Source: Mariprofundus sp.
GTDB lineage: Bacteria; Pseudomonadota; Zetaproteobacteria; Mariprofundales; Mariprofundaceae
Assembly: GCA_021772775.1 (NCBI GenBank)
Contig: JAJFLH010000039.1
Span: 62,001 to 126,000 of the forward strand
Direction of reading: 5' to 3'
DNA length: 64,000 bases
The notes below the pieces were generated by a model. The model did no database searches. It had not been told where the DNA came from and saw only the letters and a list, made by a program, of their open reading frames with translations. The position numbers were made by a program, and so were the translations under genes. Below, one piece after another: positions 26,529-35,740 of the stretch (position 1 is its first letter; every line of letters starts with the position of its first letter).

Positions 26529-29500
26529 TCAACCTCGCCCATCTATTTTATGAAGGATCAGCTTCATCAATGTCGGAATCTGAACAGGCTTCTGCAAAGA
26601 GTCGCTGTTGGCGATTGAAGCAGCAGCTTGCAACTGTGTCTGTTCTCCATATCCAGTTTGGAAAACAATCGGCACAGTCTCATTCATATCCCTGATTTCC
26701 CGGGCTGCTACTACCCCGCCCTTGTTCGGCATCACCACGTCCATCAGTACAAGATCGATGTCTGATTCATGTTTCTCAAACACCTCCACTGCATGTTCGC
26801 CATCGCATGCCTGCAATATACGGAAACCATTGTGCCTGAGCACATCAACCAGCACCTTCCTCAATTCCTCTTCATCATCAACAAGCAATACGGTTACCCC
26901 CTGCCCATCCACTTCCGCATCATCCTGATGCTGAGGTTTTACAAACCTTGCTTGGTGTAGAGGCAGATATATGGAAAAACATGTGCCCTCTCCTGGCATA
27001 CTCTCCACGTCAATCATGCCTTTATGGTTCTGCACTGCCCCATACACCATAGCCAAGCCTAGGCCAGTACCCTCTCCCACTTCTTTAGTCGTGAAAAAGG
27101 GTTCGTAAATGCGTTCGAGAAGCTCAGCTTTGATACCACAGCCATTATCGGAAAAACTCAGACAGCACCAATCGCCATCACTAACCACTTCAGCATGGCG
27201 AGCCAGCAGCAGTGTGCCGGGTACAACCGCATCGACTTTCAGCTCAATTTCAGGCTTTTCACAATCCTTCACCGCATGAAACGCATTGGTCACCATATTC
27301 AACAACACCTGCTGTAACTGCGTAGCATCACCTCTGATCCAAAAACTCTGCCCTGAAGGGTAGTCGAGTTGGAAACTGACATTTTCCGGAATACTGGCAT
27401 GCGCCAATTTGTACGCCTCTTTAACAAAGCCTTTCAAATCCATGCCATGCATCTCGGTTCTATCCTTACGGGCAAAGGTGAGCATCTGTTGAATTAGCTG
27501 TGCACCATGCTGCACGGATGATTCCATGCCTTTGATACGACGAACGGTCTTCTCATCGTCCTGATGATGTTTTCGCAACAGATAAAGATTACCGACGATG
27601 CTGGCCAATAGGTTATTGAAATCATGTGCTACGCCACCAACCATGGTCCCAACCGCTTCCATCTTCTGCGACTGCATCATCCTTTTTTGCATGATTTCAG
27701 CTTCGGTCAGATCCTCATGTACGGCAACAAAATGGCTGATTTCCCCATTATTGGCAAAAATCGGAGCCACTGACAGATGAACGGGAAAGATAGTGCCATC
27801 TTTCCTGCGATCCAGAATACGACCTGACCACGGCTTCCCCCCTTTAATGGTCTGCCAGAACTTTTCATAAAAACCTTTGCCCTGCTGTTTGCTGTTCAGG
27901 ATTGCCGGTGTCCTTCCAATCGCCTCATTCGCTGCATAACCGGTATTACTCGTAAAGGATGGGTTAACATATTCGATGACTCCTTCTACATCGGTAATAA
28001 TAATACTCTCATTCACTGCTGCGACGGCACTCTCCAACAATCGCATCTGCTCTTCGCTGTTCAGTCTCTCAGTAATATCGCGGGCCATACCGGCTGTACC
28101 AACCACTTTTCCATCCACATCAAATATCGGTGATTTAAAGGTTTCAAAGCAATGTCTTTTACCTTCGGCTTCAACCATCTCTTCGACCTGTTTGGCTTTA
28201 CCACTACCCATCACCTCCCGGTCATCATGCCGATAGGCATTAGCCAGCTCTTGCGGCCAGATGTCGAGATCTGTTTTACCAACCAGCGCCTCTGCACGTT
28301 CAAACCCACAGGCTTGGGCAAAATTATCGTTGACGGCCAAAAAGGTACTATGCTCATCTTTCAACCATGCCAGAAACGGGAGGTTATTGAGGATTGCACG
28401 CATAGCCGAACGCTCTGACTCCAGCTGGATCTGGATAGCCTTGCGTTCAGTGACATCGCTGAGCATGCCTGTGGTTCCGGTCACCTGATCATTTTCATCC
28501 AGTGTCAGACGAGCAAACACCTCAATCCAGCGGTATCCACCATCTTTATGGCGATATCGAATTTCATGCCGACAAGACTCTTTTTTGCGATCAATCAATG
28601 GCTTGAAACGTTCTACATTCAAGTCACGATCATCTGGATAGATGTAATTGAGAAACAGTTCACCGAGGCTTTCTTCAACTTTGAAGCCAGTCACCTCCTC
28701 CCAAGCTCTGTTCAAGAATAACCAGTTCCCGTCTTCATCCGTCTGAAAAACAACCTCCTTGAGATTGTCTACAAGACTTCTGTATTTTGCCTCGCTACGT
28801 GCTAATTTTTCCTCGACTGCTTTGCGCTGGCTAATATCACGCACAACCGACACCAGAGCAGGACTGCCTTCCCACTCAATCGGAACGCTGGCTATCTCCA
28901 TCGGAAATGGTTCGGGGTTGCCTCGACTAACGCCCATCATCTCTAATCGACCTGTGGGCTCCCATTTTCGAATAGCTCTCCTAGCAACCCTGGAAGCAAA
29001 GCTGCGCTGCGCGGGCAGAAAAGCGTTCATGGCATTTTCACCAAGAGTCTCGGCCAATGAGTCATAACCAAACAGTTGCTGAGCCTGTTTATTACTGAAT
29101 ACCACTTTCTCATTCTGATGCACAATAATGCCGTCAAAATCAGCATCCAATACCCGCCGCATGCGCTCTGCCACCTGTTCAACTTCACGCTCGGAAGCTT
29201 TACGCTGGGTAAGGTCATGCATAATAGCCCGAACTGCAGTGACATTGCCCTCTTCATCAAATTGCGGTGTACCAGAGACTTCCACATCAATACAGCTGCC
29301 ATCTTTTTTACGCAAAGCTGTTTCATTTAAGAACTGGGCTTCACCAACAAAAACTTTCGCCATGCGCTTCTCTGTTTCAGCAAGGAATTCATCACAGATA
29401 AGCTCTTTCACCGGCTTGCCAATCATCTCTTCCCGAGAATAGCCCAGCGTCTCCAGTTCGATCTGATTGGCATCAATAATGCAGCCGTCCGCACCAACAA

Positions 29501-30788
29501 TATGCATCATATCACGTGCTTCATTAAACAGACTGCTGTATCTCTGTTCACTGGCCGTCAATTTTCGTTCAACCTGTCGACCCTGCGTAACATCCAGCCA
29601 TGAGCCCACCATCTCCAAAGGGACACCATCACTACCTTTGACAAGGCGAGCATGATCAAGAATCAAAACCCAATCACCTGAACTGCTACGAACCCGATAC
29701 GTTAAACTTGCCTCCCCCTTTTCAAGAATATTTTCAAGGCAAACTAGAACGGCATGCAAATCTTCAGGGTGCACATATTTAAGCCACCATGGTGTTTGCA
29801 TAAAAACAGATGGAGTATAACCCAGCATGCTCTCGAGCTGAGGGCTGAAATATGTAGAATAGAACTGCCCTCGTGCTAAATCACCCGACCACCTGCAGCG
29901 ATAGAGCACTGCGGGGGAAGCTGCAACTATTCGCTCCAACTCGGATTTTACGACCAGAAGTTCTGTTTTCTCTTCCAGTTTTTTCTCTGTTTCGGCGTAC
30001 AGACGTTTAAAGTGGCGAATACTGGATCCCTCAAGCCCGCGAATCACATCAAACTGGGTAACAATTCCAATCGGGTAATTGTCATCATCAACGATCACCA
30101 AACGCCGGGTTCCAATTTCCCGCATGGTCTGAGAAGCAAGAACAAGCATATCAAATTGGTCAAGAGTCCTTAGCGGCGAGGTCATCACCTCAGCGATCTG
30201 ACACGCCATCGTATGCTGCTTTGCAGCCAGCAATCGGGAAGCATCACGTTCTGTAAAAATACCAACAGCTTTATCATGCTCGGTAACCACTACACAGCTG
30301 ATATGCATGGAATCCATCTTCTTGATAGCATCTGCCAACGATGTATCCACTGAAACAGTCATCACATTCTGTTTCATCACATCACAGATTTTCCTGGTAT
30401 GAAGGTAATCATCAAAGTTTGTGGCTTTGAGAATATCCGACAGGGTGACAATCCCTTCCAGCACACCACACTCATCCACCACAACAAGATGACGCATCTT
30501 TCGCTCAAGTAGAAAATCATATACTTCATAGATATTCATAGCCCTGTTCACAGCGATCAGAGGTTTGGACATAAACTGTTCTATCCGGCTACTTTCTGTC
30601 TTGATACCTAATCGACAGACATGCACCAAATCAGATTCAGTCAGGATTCCTATTGGCTTTTGATCTTCAATTGCAATCAGACAACTGAATTTCCCGGCAG
30701 CCATCAGGTTGGCGGCTTCATCCAGCGTTGCTCCTGATGATGCAGTAATCACATTTCGGGTTAGCACATCTGCAATCGTCAGTACCAT
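26529..30788 (-). CDS. Giant hybrid histidine kinase with four CBS and about six PAS domains
   Basis: A 1419-residue kinase with no clear membrane segment, so probably cytoplasmic. Four CBS motifs come first (two pairs, about residues 1-250; for example VLTRNVITASSGATLDEA and KQNVMTVSVDTSLADAI). About six PAS/PAC repeats follow (290-1035). The H-box is GGVAHDFNNLLASI near 1056, the ATPase domain has GTGLGLAM, and a receiver follows with acceptor Asp near 1348 (MDVVMPNKGG) and Lys in LQKPVQ. CBS pairs usually bind adenosine nucleotides or SAM, so energy-state sensing is a fair guess. The ATG at 30788 has AGGA seven bases before it; a GTG two codons earlier is less well placed. Confidence 0.93.
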   Translation of the reverse strand: MVLTIADVLTRNVITASSGATLDEAANLMAAGKFSCLIAIEDQKPIGILTESDLVHVCRLGIKTESSRIEQFMSKPLIAVNRAMNIYEVYDFLLERKMRHLVVVDECGVLEGIVTLSDILKATNFDDYLHTRKICDVMKQNVMTVSVDTSLADAIKKMDSMHISCVVVTEHDKAVGIFTERDASRLLAAKQHTMACQIAEVMTSPLRTLDQFDMLVLASQTMREIGTRRLVIVDDDNYPIGIVTQFDVIRGLEGSSIRHFKRLYAETEKKLEEKTELLVVKSELERIVAASPAVLYRCRWSGDLARGQFYSTYFSPQLESMLGYTPSVFMQTPWWLKYVHPEDLHAVLVCLENILEKGEASLTYRVRSSSGDWVLILDHARLVKGSDGVPLEMVGSWLDVTQGRQVERKLTASEQRYSSLFNEARDMMHIVGADGCIIDANQIELETLGYSREEMIGKPVKELICDEFLAETEKRMAKVFVGEAQFLNETALRKKDGSCIDVEVSGTPQFDEEGNVTAVRAIMHDLTQRKASEREVEQVAERMRRVLDADFDGIIVHQNEKVVFSNKQAQQLFGYDSLAETLGENAMNAFLPAQRSFASRVARRAIRKWEPTGRLEMMGVSRGNPEPFPMEIASVPIEWEGSPALVSVVRDISQRKAVEEKLARSEAKYRSLVDNLKEVVFQTDEDGNWLFLNRAWEEVTGFKVEESLGELFLNYIYPDDRDLNVERFKPLIDRKKESCRHEIRYRHKDGGYRWIEVFARLTLDENDQVTGTTGMLSDVTERKAIQIQLESERSAMRAILNNLPFLAWLKDEHSTFLAVNDNFAQACGFERAEALVGKTDLDIWPQELANAYRHDDREVMGSGKAKQVEEMVEAEGKRHCFETFKSPIFDVDGKVVGTAGMARDITERLNSEEQMRLLESAVAAVNESIIITDVEGVIEYVNPSFTSNTGYAANEAIGRTPAILNSKQQGKGFYEKFWQTIKGGKPWSGRILDRRKDGTIFPVHLSVAPIFANNGEISHFVAVHEDLTEAEIMQKRMMQSQKMEAVGTMVGGVAHDFNNLLASIVGNLYLLRKHHQDDEKTVRRIKGMESSVQHGAQLIQQMLTFARKDRTEMHGMDLKGFVKEAYKLAHASIPENVSFQLDYPSGQSFWIRGDATQLQQVLLNMVTNAFHAVKDCEKPEIELKVDAVVPGTLLLARHAEVVSDGDWCCLSFSDNGCGIKAELLERIYEPFFTTKEVGEGTGLGLAMVYGAVQNHKGMIDVESMPGEGTCFSIYLPLHQARFVKPQHQDDAEVDGQGVTVLLVDDEEELRKVLVDVLRHNGFRILQACDGEHAVEVFEKHESDIDLVLMDVVMPNKGGVVAAREIRDMNETVPIVFQTGYGEQTQLQAAASIANSDSLQKPVQIPTLMKLILHKIDGRG

Positions 30789-31033
30789 AAGCACATCCTA
30801 CCTTAGATTCTGGCATGAAGAACGGCGCACCTTCAAGCCTTGGCACCCATCATTACCTGATTGAGACAAGTATGCCGAACAGTTTAAGCTTCTGCTACTA
30901 CCTGTTTGGCATTTAGCTACAAACAGTTCAATTCGAGAGATTCACATGCCATTTTGGAGAATAATGAACTTTGCAGTCGTGACTGCACTTCAATAGCGAT
31001 TAATAGTGGAGCGTAAGATACAAACTATTCAGC

Positions 31034-31456
31034 CTACGAAAGTACAGGGAATACAGCTGCATATTGATCAATCCATTCGGATGCAGCCTGATCTTGGGAG
31101 AGAAGGCGGCCTTCAGAAAGCAATATCCGCTGGCGATACTCTTCAATATGACAAAGTTGCTCTAACATGCGCATACGAAAAGCTTCTTGTTCTGATTGAA
31201 ATGACATACCAATCATAAAACCATGTTTGGACTGGGATAGTGATGAGACCTGTCCATGTAGCTCTTCCTGCGCGTTAATACTGGGAATAGAAACAGTCAA
31301 CAGCACACCTACTGCGATCATCATTGGAAAGTGAAACGTTAACTGGACGCAACCGACCAGCTTATGAGTCAGCTGATTATCTACAGCAACATCCATTGCT
31401 TTGATCTCAAGCGGGATCTCAACGGGGTGTCGAATAATATCGTCTGCATTGGCCAT
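31034..31456 (-). CDS. PilZ-domain-like protein
   Basis: A 140-residue protein. The N-terminal beta domain begins IIRHPVEIPLEIKA and contains GQVSSLSQSKHGFMIGMSF. The C-terminal helix pair reads RMLEQLCHIEEYRQRILL and ends QAASEWIDQYAAVFP. This arrangement is typical of a divergent PilZ group that mostly lacks the full c-di-GMP-binding RxxxR and D/NxSxxG residues, so binding is doubtful here. The ATG at 31456 is chosen because GGAG lies six bases upstream. Confidence 0.75.
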   Translation of the reverse strand: MANADDIIRHPVEIPLEIKAMDVAVDNQLTHKLVGCVQLTFHFPMMIAVGVLLTVSIPSINAQEELHGQVSSLSQSKHGFMIGMSFQSEQEAFRMRMLEQLCHIEEYRQRILLSEGRLLSQDQAASEWIDQYAAVFPVLS

Positions 31457-31572
31457 ACCTATCTCCATGCATATATCGTACCAAGTCAGAAAGCCTTCTT
31501 ATACGAGCCTAAACTGCCCCCTTGGGGTCAATTCTTCCGCTATAGCCACCCTAAGTGGCACATTTAACCAAC

Positions 31573-32811
31573 CTATACTTTATTCTTCGCCTCAATCCAC
31601 CTCGACATGAATTCTGTACTGCGATGCTGATGATGACGTAACATCGAACCATGGAAGTTCAACAGGCGGCTTTCATCCCTATGTTCCAGAGCATGCTCAA
31701 TGCGCTGAATCAAAGCAGCACCATTAAGCTTTAAATCGAACTGACTGCGCAAGATGTCAAAACCATGACTCTGCGCCTGATGCCAGAGTTGAGTATCTTG
31801 ATATAAAACAATCGCTGCATCAGCAAAGTCCTTGGCATCATCGGCGATACTTCCACCCCAACTCATGCCACCAGACATGCCTTCCGCCCCCACGCAGGTA
31901 GTAACAGCAGGGGTTCCATTGCGCATCGCATCGGCCAATTTAGTTTTGATGCCAGCACCAAACCTCAAGGGAGCCAAACAGACTCGAGCCTTCCGCATCA
32001 CAACATCAACATCAGCACTCCTGCCCATGATATGAAAACCGCTGGCTGGATGATGCAAAGCCGTTGCCTTGGGTGGTGCATAGGAGCCGTAAACATGCAT
32101 CACAGCTTGCGGCAATTGTGCCCGTATCAAAGGCCATATCTGTTGCTTGAGCCATAACACCGCATCCCAATTGGGTGCATGCCTGAAATTGCCAATGGTC
32201 ATAAAATGATGGCGTTGTTCATAATCAAGTAACGATTCATCTATTTTTTGTAGATCAAACATAAACGGACAGAGATGAATCAACTCAAGCGACATAGAGA
32301 AACGCTCTTGCAGTAATCTCATTTCGTAACCGGATGTGAGGATCGACAGATCAGAACGGTAGATCGAAGCTATTTCACGCCGGGCAACATCGCTATAGAG
32401 ATCAGCTGCTCCCACTTCCTGCACCACCGCAGGCTGGCGCTTGCACCGCTTGTGACGCGCTTCCCGCAAACAGTGCAGATCTATCGTTTCTAACACACGC
32501 AAGGCATTCGGGCAGACATTTTCCACCCGCCATCCAAACTGCTCTTCCATCGAAAAACGATCAAACAGTACGATATCGGGTTGCAGTTTAGCGATAAAGT
32601 CATCAAAGCCACTATCGTTCACCGCCACAGTTACACGCCGAACAGATAGCTTTTCAAGATCAGCCATGAATTCTGAATCAGCAGCTGTAGAAGCAAAGGT
32701 CACCGACCAATCCTGCTGCCTGAATAGCTGGATATACTGCATCATGCGCAAACCAGCTCCTGAAGATTCAGGTTCGGGCCAGACACTGCCGATCATAAGT
32801 AAATTTAACAT
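31573..32811 (-). CDS. Glycosyltransferase, GT4-like
   Basis: A 412-residue GT-B fold protein. The N-terminal domain starts LNLLMIGSVWPEPESSGAG, the usual glycine-rich acceptor-side loop. The C-terminal donor domain shows FMTIGNFRHAPNWDAVLW, then HIMGRSADVDVVMRKARVCLAPLRFGAGIKTK and NGTPAVTT. The acidic pair expected in the GT4 EX7E motif is not obvious. It is a lone glycosyltransferase, not in a polysaccharide cluster, so the acceptor is unknown. It lies 40 bases from the YdjM-like gene. Confidence 0.82.
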   Translation of the reverse strand: MLNLLMIGSVWPEPESSGAGLRMMQYIQLFRQQDWSVTFASTAADSEFMADLEKLSVRRVTVAVNDSGFDDFIAKLQPDIVLFDRFSMEEQFGWRVENVCPNALRVLETIDLHCLREARHKRCKRQPAVVQEVGAADLYSDVARREIASIYRSDLSILTSGYEMRLLQERFSMSLELIHLCPFMFDLQKIDESLLDYEQRHHFMTIGNFRHAPNWDAVLWLKQQIWPLIRAQLPQAVMHVYGSYAPPKATALHHPASGFHIMGRSADVDVVMRKARVCLAPLRFGAGIKTKLADAMRNGTPAVTTCVGAEGMSGGMSWGGSIADDAKDFADAAIVLYQDTQLWHQAQSHGFDILRSQFDLKLNGAALIQRIEHALEHRDESRLLNFHGSMLRHHQHRSTEFMSRWIEAKNKV

Positions 32812-32851
32812 GCGACTGACTCTAAGAGCCGGTTCAGTGGATAGGAAAGAT

Positions 32852-33499
32852 TTAAAGCAAAGAGCTCAACGTCTGCGGCAGTGGTAGAGCATAAAAACCT
32901 GCTGCCACAAGCAAATATAACAGTGTATAAGACAACCAGGATGAGGCACTAAACAGGGTCAGCGCGCTGCCAAATGAACTTTTTAGGCTCTGCCCCATAA
33001 AATTAACGCTGTAGATTTCATCAAGCAACAGATGCAACAGATAACCACCACCTGCAAAACATGCAGCCAACCAGGAAAAATTGAGGCTTAAATTAAGAGG
33101 GTATAAACAGATTGCGGCCGTAGATAAAGCTAATATCAATGCTGCCGGTAAAGAGTGAAACAGACCGCGATGCTCTGTTATGGAGGCAAAGATGGGGAAC
33201 AACAGATAGTGAACTGACAAAGCACTAACCAGCCCCAGAGCAAGCAGATAGACGAAGCTCACCTGCCCCTCAAAACAGACCAGCATCAATAGTGCAAACA
33301 GACCACTTAAGACTTTGAACAACATACGGGTAGGTACCGAGTGATCCGAATCCACGTCAGGAAGAACACCTCCTAAAGCACCAATCACTAGCAATATCAG
33401 GCCTTGTGACTGATTAACCATGCCTGCCTGTACACACAAAACTGAGGCCGCAGCGGAGCCAACTACAGCCACACTGATATGCATGCGAAAACTAGCCAT
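32852..33499 (-). CDS. YdjM/DUF457-type membrane-bound hydrolase-like protein
   Basis: A 215-residue protein with about six membrane segments. Motifs of the LexA-regulated YdjM-like family are present: an early His (FRMHISVAVVGSAAAS), GALGGVLPDVDSDHSVPTR and SITEHRGLFHSLPAALILA, giving conserved His and Asp residues that suggest a metal site, plus LLHLLLDEI. The name metal-dependent hydrolase rests on these residues; no activity is established. AGGAGA precedes the ATG. I see no LexA box, though the upstream region is short. Confidence 0.82.
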   Translation of the reverse strand: MASFRMHISVAVVGSAAASVLCVQAGMVNQSQGLILLVIGALGGVLPDVDSDHSVPTRMLFKVLSGLFALLMLVCFEGQVSFVYLLALGLVSALSVHYLLFPIFASITEHRGLFHSLPAALILALSTAAICLYPLNLSLNFSWLAACFAGGGYLLHLLLDEIYSVNFMGQSLKSSFGSALTLFSASSWLSYTLLYLLVAAGFYALPLPQTLSSLL

Positions 33500-33600
33500 C
33501 TGTTCTCCTGATAAAATAATTCAACGATTTCAGAGAACTTTATTGCCGCAGAAAAAAGCCTCCGTGATTCTGGTCACACATGAAACAAAACTATTCGATG

Positions 33601-33936
33601 CTATAACTCCAGTGATTCTGCTTCTTGTTCATCTAACATGAATGGTTTGAGCAGATGATCCAGCCACTCTTCTAGTTTTTGCACACCTTCACGCACATCA
33701 TTGAAATCATCATTCGAGAGCACACCGTCCTTATTGCGATCCATGCGATTAAACATGCTTCGAGCCGACCTCTCCAAGGTCTTCATGACCTCCTCAAAGG
33801 TGATCTGTCCATCGCTATTAACATCAAAATCATGTGATTGGCTTGGGCCTGCCCATGCAGTCGAAGCAAAGAAGAGTCCAACGATCAATAACATCGATAG
33901 AATCAACGGATTCGTTTTAGGTGTGTATTCTGACAT
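33601..33936 (-). CDS. Exported EF-hand protein
   Basis: A 111-residue protein with a signal peptide or N-terminal anchor (about residues 10-29, ending in TAWAG). Two EF-hand loops follow: DVNSDGQITFEE (about 38-49) and DRNKDGVLSNDD (about 65-76). Both keep Asp or Asn at positions 1, 3 and 5, and position 12 is Glu in the first and Asp in the second. Both should bind calcium or a similar divalent metal in the periplasm. The tail is acidic. GGAGG stands six bases before the ATG. No partner gene is evident. Confidence 0.85.
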   Translation of the reverse strand: MSEYTPKTNPLILSMLLIVGLFFASTAWAGPSQSHDFDVNSDGQITFEEVMKTLERSARSMFNRMDRNKDGVLSNDDFNDVREGVQKLEEWLDHLLKPFMLDEQEAESLEL

Positions 33937-34164
33937 GTTAACCTCCAGCTTGAATAGCCTATGCTCTCATTCTCAATATATGTGTACAGTCATGCAATTC
34001 ACCCCATCAGGTGCATAAATCTCAACAACCATTAACAAGAAACTCACGAATGATCCCTCGAACTCTCTTTCATTGCCTTGCTTTGTGCCTTTGGGGCCTC
34101 AAGCTAAATTGTAGCGACTTAAAAGAAGGTAGCCTGGGGCCTCGTGGTTAATCGAAGCTCTTAC

Positions 34165-34827
34165 TCACTTTTTCATCACCAAAGTAATGCCATCAGCAAT
34201 CGGTAGCATATTGATCTCAATGCGTTCATCAGTTTTGAGAGCTCGGTTAAATGCCCGAATGGCTACCGTACTGGCTTCGTGGTTATCATGATCCATCACA
34301 CTGCCGCCCCAAAGCACATTATCGATCACCATCAAACCACCACTGCGCATAAGATTTAGACAACGCTCAAAATAGGCCTGGTAATTCTCTTTATCCGCAT
34401 CAATAAAAGCGAAATCAAACGAGCCAGCTTCATCCTGCGCCAGCAAATGATCTAAGGTTTCCATAGCAGGGCGCAGATGTAATATAATTCTGTCTGCTAC
34501 ACCGGCCTCATCCCAAAACTGCCGCCCCACACTTGTCCACTCTTCTGAAACATCACAAGTGATAAGCTGCCCATCATTGGACATTGCCTCTGCCATCCAT
34601 AAAGTGGCATAGCCTGTATAGGTTCCGACCTCGAGAATGCGTTTAGCTCCCATCAGCTTGATCAGCATGGCCATCAGCTGTCCCTGCTCAGGAGCTGAAC
34701 GCATGACTGATAGCTCTTGATGCTCCGTTGCTTGGCGCAAGCGCTGCAAGACGACCGGTTCACGCAATCCGGCATCCAACAGATAATCATACAGCTCTTC
34801 ACTTAAACCAAAACTACGATTTGCCAC
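34165..34827 (-). CDS. SAM-dependent O-methyltransferase, COMT-like
   Basis: A 220-residue class I methyltransferase of the catechol/caffeoyl-CoA O-methyltransferase family. The SAM site is ILEVGTYTGYATLWMAEAM, metal ligands are likely in DFAFIDADKENYQAYFE and VIDNVLWGGSV, and the MLPIADGITLVMKK C-terminus is standard. The start is GTG, supported by GAGAGG five to six bases upstream. The physiological substrate is unknown. It is flanked by 228 bases without a gene on one side and the tRNA-Asp terminator on the other. Confidence 0.92.
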   Translation of the reverse strand: MANRSFGLSEELYDYLLDAGLREPVVLQRLRQATEHQELSVMRSAPEQGQLMAMLIKLMGAKRILEVGTYTGYATLWMAEAMSNDGQLITCDVSEEWTSVGRQFWDEAGVADRIILHLRPAMETLDHLLAQDEAGSFDFAFIDADKENYQAYFERCLNLMRSGGLMVIDNVLWGGSVMDHDNHEASTVAIRAFNRALKTDERIEINMLPIADGITLVMKK

Positions 34828-35037
34828 GATCTACCTCTCATACTGATGATGTTTGAATCAATAACTTAGGTAAGCCTATCAATAGGTCAATCATATTGAT
34901 TCAAACACTCTCTGAGCTATTATGATTTAGCATTTATAGAGAACAGAGCTTTTCAAGAGAATTTATTCCGACCACACCTCAATGCAGCTTATTTATGATC
35001 CGCTCTTATGAGGAGATAAATCAAACTGTACAAATAA

Positions 35038-35071
35038 AAAGAGCCCCTGATGTTTCCATCAGGGGCTCTTT
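35038..35071 (-). terminator. Terminator after tRNA-Asp
   Basis: A perfect 15-bp stem (AAAGAGCCCCTGATG and its complement) with a four-base loop, T-rich on both sides. It lies five bases beyond the tRNA-Asp 3' end. It could work in both directions and separates the tRNA from the O-methyltransferase gene. Confidence 0.9.
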
Positions 35072-35075
35072 GGTG

Positions 35076-35152
35076 TGGCGGAGCGGACGGGACTCGAACC
35101 CGCGACCTCCGGCGTGACAGGCCGGCATTCTAACCAACTGAACTACCGCTCC
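35076..35152 (-). tRNA. tRNA-Asp (GTC)
   Basis: A 77-base cloverleaf with acceptor stem GGAGCGG/CCGCTCC, anticodon loop CTGTCAC, a regular T arm (GCGGGTTCGAGTCCCGT region) and encoded CCA after discriminator G. It is highly typical of bacterial tRNA-Asp. Confidence 0.97.
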
Positions 35153-35215
35153 AGTTGTGGGTGCGCAAATTAATCATTTACGAACCTAAAATCAACCCCT
35201 AAAGATTGAATTAAA

Positions 35216-35248
35216 AATAGGTTCTGCATTTTATGCACAGAACCTATT
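35216..35248 (-). terminator. Terminator after tRNA-Val
   Basis: An 11-bp stem (AATAGGTTCTG/CAGAACCTATT), extended inward by GCAT/ATGC with one bulged base, and followed on the minus strand by TTTTTAA. It lies between tRNA-Val and tRNA-Asp, so the two tRNAs may be transcribed separately or by partial read-through. Confidence 0.85.
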
Positions 35249-35252
35249 AATA

Positions 35253-35328
35253 TGGTGGGCGCTGCAGGGTTCGAACCTGCGACCTACGGCTTGTAAGGCC
35301 GTTGCTCTCCCAGCTGAGCTAAGCGCCC
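35253..35328 (-). tRNA. tRNA-Val (TAC)
   Basis: A 76-base cloverleaf with acceptor stem GGGCGCT/AGCGCCC, anticodon loop CTTACAA, a regular D arm (TAGCTCAGCTGGGAGAGC) and encoded CCA after discriminator A. Confidence 0.97.
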
Positions 35329-35330
35329 GA

Positions 35331-35363
35331 TATAAAACAAGGGCCCGAGGCCCTTGTTTTATA
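35331..35363 (-). terminator. Terminator of hup
   Basis: A perfect 15-bp stem (TATAAAACAAGGGCC and its complement) with a three-base loop, T-rich at the 3' side on the minus strand. It lies 26 bases after the hup stop and two bases before the 5' end of tRNA-Val, so it must end hup transcription before the tRNA. Confidence 0.92.
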
Positions 35364-35389
35364 GAAAGTGAGTTACCCCACTCTCGAAT

Positions 35390-35662
35390 TTATTTAACAG
35401 CGTCCTTCAGAGCCTTACCAGCTTTGAATTTTGGAGCCTTAGATGCTGCAACTTCAATAGCTTCACCCGTACGTGGGTTGCGCGCTGTACGTGCTGCGCG
35501 GTCGGCTACTGAGAACGTGCCGAAACCTACCAAACTAACTGCGCTTCCGCCAGCTAAAGTTGATGTGATACCACCAATAACTGCTTCAACTGCATCACCA
35601 GCTGCAGCTTTGCTCAAACCAGCTGTCTCAGCTACATGATTTACCAATTCTGCTTTATTCAT
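35390..35662 (-). CDS. hup: DNA-binding protein HU
   Basis: A 90-residue histone-like protein that bends DNA and organises the nucleoid. The typical start [20 protein letters not shown], the [17 protein letters not shown] core and the arm segment [15 protein letters not shown] with the intercalating Pro are all present. It is HU rather than IHF by length and arm sequence. It follows lon with a 78-base gap, as in the common clpX-lon-hupB order, and has its own terminator. Confidence 0.97.
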   Translation of the reverse strand: MNKAELVNHVAETAGLSKAAAGDAVEAVIGGITSTLAGGSAVSLVGFGTFSVADRAARTARNPRTGEAIEVAASKAPKFKAGKALKDAVK

Positions 35663-35740
35663 CCTTTCCTCCCGCCACTTTCAATGGGACGCGAACTATA
35701 CGCAAACTACCCCATATCCTGTCAACATATTTTTTGTTAT

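Noticed and set aside
34085-34140. Direct repeat TGGGGCCTC either side of a 40-base spacer
   Set aside because: Too short to separate from chance; no mobile-element features around it.
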